Under the pieces are notes generated by a model. It saw nothing but the letters and a program-made list of their open reading frames with translations, had not been told where the DNA came from and did not search any database. A stretch of DNA of 64,000 bases from an uncultured bacterium (GTDB lineage Bacteria > Armatimonadota > Hebobacteria > CAIYQO01), in NCBI GenBank assembly GCA_903928345.1, contig CAIYQO010000146.1, forward strand, positions 44,738-108,737. Reading direction: 5' to 3'. Made by a program: the position numbers and the translations under genes. The first letter of the stretch is position 1. Each line of letters starts with the position of its first letter. Shown piece by piece: positions 57,635-64,000 of this stretch.

Positions 57635-58156
57635 ATGATGACGTACGCCGTCGCCACGGTCAATACGCAGTATATCGGCATGGGCGAACTGGTGGTCGCA
57701 CGCGACGACGGCCTGCATCTCGGGTGCGTCGGGTTGGGGTCGTGCATCGCCATCTGTGCCTTCGACCCGTATACCCGCGTGGGCGGGGTGGTGCACGTGG
57801 TGCTGCCCACCGCCCCCGAAGGGCGCAGCGGCAGCGCCGGGAAGTATGCCGACACCGCCGTGCCGGCGCTGGTGACGGCGCTGCGTCAGGCCGGCGCGCA
57901 CCTGGGAGACGTGCGCGTGGCGCTGTGCGGCGGCGCGGGCATCTTCACCACGGCGGTCTCCAGCGCGCAGATCGGCCAGCGCAATATCCTTGCGGTGCGC
58001 CACGCGCTGACGGAAGCGCGGCTGCACGTCGTACGCGAAGAAGTGGGGGGCAGCGAGGGGCGCACGGTGCTGCTGCACCTCGACACCGGCGCCGTCTACG
58101 TGCGCTCGGTACGCCAGGGGGAACGTGTGCTGACCTACCTGGGCGGTATGGTATGA
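57635..58156 (+). CDS. cheD: Chemoreceptor deamidase CheD
   Basis: LHLGCVGLGSCIAICAFDPYTRVGGVVHVVLP...GGAGIF...NILAVRHALTEARLHVVREEVGGSEGRTV. Confidence 0.93.
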   Translation: MMTYAVATVNTQYIGMGELVVARDDGLHLGCVGLGSCIAICAFDPYTRVGGVVHVVLPTAPEGRSGSAGKYADTAVPALVTALRQAGAHLGDVRVALCGGAGIFTTAVSSAQIGQRNILAVRHALTEARLHVVREEVGGSEGRTVLLHLDTGAVYVRSVRQGERVLTYLGGMV

Positions 58157-58166
58157 GGAGGCGGCC

Positions 58167-58970
58167 ATGTTGACCGTTGTCGACGAGTATACAGAGTTTT
58201 GCCGGCACGTGAAGACGCGCACCGGGCTCGATCTGACCGCCTACAAGCGCGGGCAGATGGAGCGGCGCATCCGCGCGCTGGTCGAGCGCACCGGCGTGCA
58301 AACGCTGGACGCGTACTGGCAGATCCTCGCCCGCAACGACGACGCCCTGCACGTCTTCCTCGACCGGGTCACCATCAACGTGTCGGAGTTCTACCGCAAT
58401 CCGGAAAAGTTCGTGGAACTGCGCGAGCATTACCTGCCCACGCTGCTGCGCCAGGGCGGCACCCCGTTCAACATCTGGAGTGCGGGGTGTTCCTTCGGCG
58501 CGGAGGCCTATACGCTGGCGAGCATCATGGAAGACCACTTCCCGCAGACGCGGTATCACGTCTGGGCCACCGATGTGGATCTGGGGGTGCTGGCGAAGGC
58601 GCGCCAGGGGCGGTATGGCCCGGAGGACGTGCGCAACGTGCCCGCCGAGACGCTGGGACGCCACCTGGAGCGCGATGGCGACTACTGGCGCGTGGCGCCG
58701 CCGTTGCGGCGCTCAGTGGAGTTCGCGCGGCACGATCTGCTCACCGATCCGTTTCCGCACGGCGTCGATCTGATCCTTTGCCGCAACGTGGTCATCTACT
58801 TCACCGACGAGACGAAAGCGCGGCTCTTCACACGTTTCACCGCCGCACTGCGGCCCGGGGGCGTCCTGCTCATCGGCAGCACGGAGCGCATCGCCAACGC
58901 CGCCGCGCTGGGGCTCTCGTCACCCCACCCCTTCTTTTATCGTAAAGAGGCGTCTGCGACGCACCGCTAA
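58167..58970 (+). CDS. cheR: Chemotaxis methyltransferase CheR
   Basis: VTINVSEFYRNPEKF...IWSAGCSFGAEAYTLASIM...ATDVDLGVLAKARQGRY...LILCRNVVIYFTDETKARLF. Confidence 0.95.
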   Translation: MLTVVDEYTEFCRHVKTRTGLDLTAYKRGQMERRIRALVERTGVQTLDAYWQILARNDDALHVFLDRVTINVSEFYRNPEKFVELREHYLPTLLRQGGTPFNIWSAGCSFGAEAYTLASIMEDHFPQTRYHVWATDVDLGVLAKARQGRYGPEDVRNVPAETLGRHLERDGDYWRVAPPLRRSVEFARHDLLTDPFPHGVDLILCRNVVIYFTDETKARLFTRFTAALRPGGVLLIGSTERIANAAALGLSSPHPFFYRKEASATHR

Positions 58971-59045
58971 CCCGGATGATTCACGATGTGAAGGATTGCC
59001 GGGCTAGCTGAGGCATTATTCGAAATGTTATGAATAATGCAGGCT
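58971..59045 (+). repeat. Double-hairpin element, copy 3, between cheR and cheY
   Basis: cccggatgattcacgatgtgaaggattgccgggctagctgaggcattattcgaaatgttatgaataatgcaggct then aaaggag SD of cheY. Confidence 0.85.
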
Positions 59046-59059
59046 AAAGGAGCATGGTC

Positions 59060-59419
59060 ATGGCTCGGATACTGATTGCCGACGACGCGCTGTTCATGCG
59101 CTTCACCATCAAGCGCACGCTGAACCAGGCGGGCCACGAGGTGGTGGGTGAATGCGAAAACGGCCAGATGGCCGTCGATGCTTACGCCACCGTGAAACCC
59201 GATCTGGTCTTCATGGACATCACGATGCCGGAACTGGACGGACTGGCGGCGCTGCAGGCGATCCGCGGGATGGACGACACGGCGCGCGTCGTCATGTGCT
59301 CGGCCCTCGGGCATGGCAACAAGGTGCGCGAGGCGCTCGCCGCCGGCGCGCGCGACTTCATCGTGAAACCCTTCACCCCGGAACAGATATTGGAAGCTGT
59401 CACCAAGGCGCTGGCGTAA
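59060..59419 (+). CDS. cheY: CheY response regulator
   Basis: ARILIADDALFMRFTIKRTL...VFMDITMPELDGL...KPFTPEQI. Confidence 0.93.
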   Translation: MARILIADDALFMRFTIKRTLNQAGHEVVGECENGQMAVDAYATVKPDLVFMDITMPELDGLAALQAIRGMDDTARVVMCSALGHGNKVREALAAGARDFIVKPFTPEQILEAVTKALA

Positions 59420-59442
59420 CCGTCCGGCGGAAAGGCGCACCC

Positions 59443-59907
59443 ATGCATCAGGCATATATTGACCCGTTCATGCAGGCCGGCCGCGACGTGCTGGCCATGG
59501 TGACCGGGGCGCCGGTCAGTTGCGGCACCGTCGCGCCCGCGGGGCGTCCGCTCACGCCGGAGCGCGTCTCGATCGTGGTCGGCGTCAACGGGGCGCTGCA
59601 GGGGCAGGTGATCCTCAGCATGACGGACGCCACCGCGACGGGGATCGCGGGGCTCATGTTGGGGATGGACGCGCCCGAATTCGATGAAATGGCGGCCAGC
59701 GCCGTCAGCGAACTCGGCAACATGATCTCCGGCAACGCCGCCATCCTCCTCGGCGAAGCGCAACTGCATTGCGACCTCACGCCGCCGACGATCATCTACG
59801 GAAACGACATCCATATCGCCGTCCGCGCGCCGGCCTTGATGGTCCCGCTGATCCTGCCCCTCGGCGTGGTGGAGATCTGCGTGTCCCTTACCGAAGCGGC
59901 GGCGTAG
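59443..59907 (+). CDS. cheX: CheX-type chemotaxis phosphatase
   Basis: EMAASAVSELGNMISGNAAILLGEAQLHCDLTPPTII. Confidence 0.85.
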   Translation: MHQAYIDPFMQAGRDVLAMVTGAPVSCGTVAPAGRPLTPERVSIVVGVNGALQGQVILSMTDATATGIAGLMLGMDAPEFDEMAASAVSELGNMISGNAAILLGEAQLHCDLTPPTIIYGNDIHIAVRAPALMVPLILPLGVVEICVSLTEAAA

Positions 59908-59909
59908 CC

Positions 59910-61397
59910 TCACGGCAGCGTCACCCGCACGTCGGCACCGGCGGCGGGCACGCTGACGGTGGTGCTTTTCCGCGCGTGCCCGCCCGCGGCGAGGATGACG
60001 CGATAGGTGCCGGGGGCAGGGAGCCAGGCGTGGAAGGCCCCCGTGGCCGCGTCGACGGTCGGCGCGGGTTGCGCCGACGCCAGCGCGTCGAGAACGGGTT
60101 GCGGCAGCGGTGGCGTCAGGGCGACGGGGGTGACCGTCACGCGTTCGCCCGGCAACGCGCCCCCGTGCAGCGTGCCGCGCAGCTCGACCCCCGGGGTGAG
60201 GGGCAAGTCGACGCCGATACTCTCCTGCCCGTACTCCGCATACGGCCCGACCCAGTCGAGGAGCCACCCCACGCGCAGCGGCGGACCGGGGAGGACGACC
60301 AGCACGTTCAGCGCCTTGCCGGGGTCCACGCGCAGATTCCACAGCATCGGTACGCGTCCGGACGGCTCGCGTTGATACGCGTTGCGATATTGCACGTCAG
60401 GGTAGGGGTAGAGCTTGCGCGGCCCCGCCATCGCGCCGCTGTTGAGAAACACCCTGAGCGGCGCCGGCTGCGCACCCGCCCCACGCACGGCCAGCGACAC
60501 CCAGATGAAGTTGTCGGGCGGCGGCGCGGGCAGCGCACCGGTAAGGTGCCGTGCGTCGGGCGGAATCACCCCCACCGGCGTGTGCGCCCCCCATACCACC
60601 ACGCGCACCGGCGGCAATGCCTCCCATACCACCTGTCCGGCGGCGTCCGCCACGGCATCCCGCGCGCCGAGGGTGTGTTGCAGCAGGTAGTGCGCGTGCA
60701 ATACCTCGCCGGGCGGTGCGGTCATCGTCACCGTGCGCGGCCCCCACGTGGCATGCGCGCGCACGGTGACCGGCGCGCCGTCCGCGCCTACGGTGAAGGG
60801 CACCGGCGGCCCGGTGCGCGTGCCGACAAAGTAACGCAGCGTATAGCTCCGCCCCGGCCACAGCCCCGCGTCGAGCATCCCCAGGGCGTCCGAGCGCAAC
60901 CCGTCGGGCAACGCGCGGTTGCTGGGAGAGGTGCGGGGGGTGTTCGCCCAGTAGGTGTCGTCCCACAGCGGCAGGGTCGCGTAGCGGAATTCGCCACGCA
61001 CCGGCATGTCGGCGAGCGGCTGACCGTGGGCATCGGTGAAGAACAGGTGCACGCGCGTAGCCGGGGCGACCCGCATGGACACCGCGCGCGTGGCCGACGG
61101 CGTGGAGAAGCTCCATTGCTGCCGCGTGAGGGCGGGGGAGGTGGCTAAATCCAGCCGCGCCACCAGCGACAGGCGCGTCGCCGCGGCCGGGACGGCGTCG
61201 AAGCGGTAGACGCCCTTGTCCACGCGCACCGGTCGCAGCCCTTCCCGATGCGCGCCCCCCGGCGCCTGATACGCGCCGTAGACCGCCACCTCCGCGGGGC
61301 TGCCATCCGGAAAGGTGACCGTCACCACCACGTCCGCGCCGGCGAGTGCCGGCAGCAGCAACAGCGGCCCGAGCAGCCGACACAGCCACCTCATCAT
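59910..61397 (-). CDS. Secreted protein with carboxypeptidase-regulatory-like/Ig-like repeats
   Basis: Signal peptide MMRWLCRLLGPLLLLPALAGA; C-terminal GAFHAWLPAPGTYRVILAAGGHARKSTTVSVPA. Confidence 0.65.
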   Translation of the reverse strand: MMRWLCRLLGPLLLLPALAGADVVVTVTFPDGSPAEVAVYGAYQAPGGAHREGLRPVRVDKGVYRFDAVPAAATRLSLVARLDLATSPALTRQQWSFSTPSATRAVSMRVAPATRVHLFFTDAHGQPLADMPVRGEFRYATLPLWDDTYWANTPRTSPSNRALPDGLRSDALGMLDAGLWPGRSYTLRYFVGTRTGPPVPFTVGADGAPVTVRAHATWGPRTVTMTAPPGEVLHAHYLLQHTLGARDAVADAAGQVVWEALPPVRVVVWGAHTPVGVIPPDARHLTGALPAPPPDNFIWVSLAVRGAGAQPAPLRVFLNSGAMAGPRKLYPYPDVQYRNAYQREPSGRVPMLWNLRVDPGKALNVLVVLPGPPLRVGWLLDWVGPYAEYGQESIGVDLPLTPGVELRGTLHGGALPGERVTVTPVALTPPLPQPVLDALASAQPAPTVDAATGAFHAWLPAPGTYRVILAAGGHARKSTTVSVPAAGADVRVTLP

Positions 61398-61556
61398 GCC
61401 ACCTTCCTGTTTCGCGCTCCAGCGGCGTCTTACCGTCTCATTCGCGCGCGGACACGGCTTTCCTCCCCGTCAACGCAACCGGGATGTCCCGCCGCGCGTA
61501 TATCCGGTTGACAAGGCGCGTCCCGCGCGTAAACTACCGGCCAGGGGAGACCGACC

Positions 61557-62044
61557 ATGCCGTTGCTTGCCATCCCGCGCGTACGCAGCCCGTGCCCGGC
61601 GACGTGCGCCTGCTTGTCACCCTGCGGAGCCGCCGCACCACCGCCGCGCTCTTCCACGCCGTGGTGCCGGGCACCAAGGAGCCGGTGAAGTACGCGTCGC
61701 CTATCGGCAGCGCACAGATCGACCGCGTGGAGGACGTGAGCGGGCAGGTGCTGCTGGCGGTGAAGAAGCGCGTGGAGGACACGGGGAAAAAGAAGAAGGG
61801 CATCCCGGTGCTCATCACCTACACCGAGGCCGAGTTCGCCATCTCGCTGGCCACCCTCGGCCTCGCCGCGCCGCACGCCGGGGAGACGCTCACCGGCGAT
61901 GTCGGCCTGCTGCTCGGTCAGCCGGGCGTCACCGCCGACCGCGTCTACTAGCACAACAAAGCCACCAGCCTCACCGCCGACCTCCCCACCGAAGCCCGGC
62001 TCACCCCCGCGGGGTGGGGGCGGGTGGTGTTTGTGGAGAAGTAG
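61557..62044 (+). pseudogene. Degraded hypothetical gene with in-frame TAG (61949..61951) and possible 5' frameshift
   Basis: VPGDVRLLVTLRSRRTTAALFHAVVPGT...ADRVY-TAG-HNKATSLTADLPTEARLTPAGWGRVVFVEK-stop. Confidence 0.5.
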
Positions 62045-62109
62045 CGGCCTGGGTGCGGGTACGCGCTACTCCAGCGCCTCATAGGCGTTAGCTTCTATTA
62101 CTCGTTCGC

Positions 62110-62347
62110 CTGTTTTCCCACCCGACGATAAATCGTCGGGCTATCGGCTGCGCCCCATGAATGGGGCTTTGGTAGGCTGCGAAAGGGTGGGGCAGGGACT
62201 GCCGCACGGATAGGATGCCGAAACACAGTCTTCTCGGGCGCAAATTCGACTCGCCGCCCGGAAATATTCAGGTCACGCACGCTTGACAAGCCCCTTTCAA
62301 GGGGCGCAGCCGGTAGCCTGACGATTTATCGTCGGGTCGGAGAACAG
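62110..62347. mobile_element. 238-bp MITE-like element, copy 2 (inverted relative to copy 1)
   Basis: Reverse complement aligns end to end with 14052..14289. Confidence 0.75.
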
Positions 62348-62402
62348 ACCAGCCGTGACAGTAGCTAACGCTTATACCCCGGCACCTTCCCCGTCGTCGC
62401 GG

Positions 62403-62807
62403 TCAGGGGTTGCCGCTGCGGGTAATTCGAAAGAACCATTCCCCAGAATTGACCAGTTCGATAAGGAAAGGGACATCGCCTACGTCAGGTATCGGCAGCT
62501 GAATCAGGCCTTGCGTTCCATATGGATTACACTCACCCTTGCCTTCTCGGAAGCAGATGCCTGCCAAACGTGCCAGGATATGCCGTAACTTATCTTTTGC
62601 CATAGTGACATGAATAGTGACTTCCGGTTCATCCGCACATCGAACGTGCAGGAGATCAGCATCGCCGGATAGGTATTCGCAGCGAATACCCCCCGCCATA
62701 AATGCGAGACCAAACACCGATGCGATAAATGTCTCAAATTGTGGATGGTTGTTATCGTCGACCAATTCACCAAGTTTCGCTACAGCATCCGAGAATTTGG
62801 GAGTCAT
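62403..62807 (-). CDS. Hypothetical protein (134 aa)
   Basis: ORF MTPKFSDAVAKLGELVDDNNHPQFETF... with balanced composition. Confidence 0.6.
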   Translation of the reverse strand: MTPKFSDAVAKLGELVDDNNHPQFETFIASVFGLAFMAGGIRCEYLSGDADLLHVRCADEPEVTIHVTMAKDKLRHILARLAGICFREGKGECNPYGTQGLIQLPIPDVGDVPFLIELVNSGEWFFRITRSGNP

Positions 62808-62886
62808 TCCTCTATCTCCAGAAAGACTATCTATGCTCGAGGCTCGCAGGTAATCTCGCTCTCCCAGGGGAAGCGATACACTTCCG

Positions 62887-63489
62887 CTACCCCAGCACCT
62901 TCACCAACGCATTCACCGTCGTTGCCGCCAGGGGGCTGCCGCCGCGCGTGCCGGCGATGGTGATGTAGACCAGGTCGCTGGCCATCAGGGCGTCCTTCGA
63001 CTCGGCGGCGTCGACGAAACCGACGGGCATGCCGATCACCAGCGCGGGGCGGGCGATGCCTTCGGCGGCGAGCGCCAGCACTTCGCGCAGGGCGGTGGGG
63101 GCATTGCCGATGGCGACGATGGCGCCGTCGAGGGCGGAGCCGAAGGCGCGCATGGCGGTCTGTGCCCGCGTGCGGCCGGTGGCTTTGGCGGCGGCGGCGA
63201 TGTCGGCATCACTGATGGCGCAGGTGATCTCCCCTTTGTAGGTCGTCATGCCGATGCGCACCATGTGCACGTCGGTGAAGATGGCGACGCCGCGCGCCAG
63301 CGCGGCCATGCCGGCCTCCGCCGCTTGCGGGTGGAAGCGCACCACCTCGGCGAGGCTCGGGTCGCCCGAGGTGTGCACCAACCGCTTCACCACCGCCAAC
63401 TCGGCGGACGACCAGGTGTGGGCGGGCAGCAGGCCGTCGATGATTTCCATGCTGCGGATTTCGATCTCCTGGGGGGACAGGTTACTCAT
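62887..63489 (-). CDS. cbiC: Precorrin-8X methylmutase
   Basis: IEIRSMEIID...RLVHTSGDPSLAEVVRFHPQA...IFTDVHMVRIGM...GNAPTALREVLAL...PALVIGMPVGFVDAAESKDAL. Confidence 0.95.
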   Translation of the reverse strand: MSNLSPQEIEIRSMEIIDGLLPAHTWSSAELAVVKRLVHTSGDPSLAEVVRFHPQAAEAGMAALARGVAIFTDVHMVRIGMTTYKGEITCAISDADIAAAAKATGRTRAQTAMRAFGSALDGAIVAIGNAPTALREVLALAAEGIARPALVIGMPVGFVDAAESKDALMASDLVYITIAGTRGGSPLAATTVNALVKVLG

Positions 63490-63850
63490 GTTCCACCGCT
63501 TCCACGCGCTCGTTCAGAATTTCCGCGACGCGCGGGTCGGGGCCGATCGGCTTGGCGTAGCGCACCACGAGGCCGGGATGCTCGGTGCGGACCTTGTCGA
63601 GCAACTCGGGGATGTCGCGCTTGATATGGTTGCCCTGGAAGAGGAAGCAGGGCACCACCACCAGCTCGGTCGCCCCGAGGCGCAGCGCCTCCGCCACCGC
63701 GTCGGGCACGGTGGGTGCCGCCAATTCCATGAAGGCCGGCAGCACCGCGTCGCCCGGACGCCGCGCCCGCAACTGGTCGATCACCTGCAAAAACTGGGCC
63801 GTGGCATCCGCGGAGCGGCTGCCGTGGCCGAGGACGATGAGTGCTCGCAT
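63482..63850 (-). CDS. cbiX: CbiX-type sirohydrochlorin chelatase
   Basis: MRALIVLGHGSRSADATAQF...AFMELAAPTVPDAVAEALRLGATELVVVPCFLFQGNHIKRDIP. Confidence 0.93.
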   Translation of the reverse strand: MRALIVLGHGSRSADATAQFLQVIDQLRARRPGDAVLPAFMELAAPTVPDAVAEALRLGATELVVVPCFLFQGNHIKRDIPELLDKVRTEHPGLVVRYAKPIGPDPRVAEILNERVEAVEHE

Positions 63851-63863
63851 AATTATCTCCCCT

Positions 63864-63957
63864 TGGGAAAAGTCGGGACTGCCACCACTTTTCCAGCATC
63901 GCGAATCGCGGATTACCATGGGCCGTGGAACAGTGGTGGCTGTCCCGACTTTTCCCA
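63864..63957. repeat. 94-bp inverted repeat upstream of cbiX
   Basis: tgggaaaagtcgggac-tgccaccact versus agtggtggc-tgtcccgacttttccca. Confidence 0.75.
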
Positions 63958-64000
63958 GCGTTCACCAGTCGTTCCGCGCTCCCGCGCGGCCCTCACCCCA

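Noticed and set aside
58971-59045. Rho-independent terminator of cheR
   Set aside because: Structured but lacks a U-tract and is repeated at two other loci with different context; better treated as a repeat family.
1-64000. tRNA, rRNA or CRISPR arrays
   Set aside because: Scanned by eye for T-loop/anticodon patterns, rRNA-like blocks and regularly spaced repeats; none convincing.

Overview
64 kb window of a high-GC bacterial chromosome. The lineage is not determined; the mix of CBM9/PA14/NHL-type secreted proteins, bacillithiol synthesis and a CheC/CheD/CheX chemotaxis set would suit an Armatimonadota-like organism, but that is a guess. Main blocks: (1) bshA (truncated at the window start) and glmM; (2) an accessory zone, 2.8-10.5 kb, with small hypothetical and membrane genes; (3) a midA-like methyltransferase and hflX; (4) a minus-strand phage-derived tail plus lysis module (13.0-21.3 kb) with connector, head-closure, tail-terminator, tail-tube, G/GT chaperones with a CCCTTTT -1 slippery site, a very short tape-measure candidate, hub, LamG tip protein, holin-like protein and amidase, but no terminase, portal, capsid or integrase in view; (5) a DsrE2-TusA-CoA-disulfide reductase/rhodanese sulfur-carrier operon; (6) housekeeping and hydrolase genes (TatD, GT2, PaaI thioesterase, GH29, murI, M24 peptidase, GT9, Rrf2) and large secreted multidomain proteins; (7) a chemotaxis operon (MCP, cheW, cheA, cheC, cheD, cheR, cheY, cheX) whose MCP is frame-disrupted; (8) cbiC/cbiX at the right end. 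The most unusual observations are: (a) a recurrent architecture in which a short gene or gene pair sits downstream of a host gene and is followed by a second copy of that host gene's 3' end (two clear cases, one possible); (b) the headless tail module with its own consensus promoter, leader attenuator, neighbouring HNH-repeat regulator and programmed frameshift; (c) several families of dispersed palindromic elements, including a 238-bp element present twice in opposite orientation and a double-hairpin element lying directly against Shine-Dalgarno sequences. All calls come from reading the sequence and supplied translations; no database search was run.
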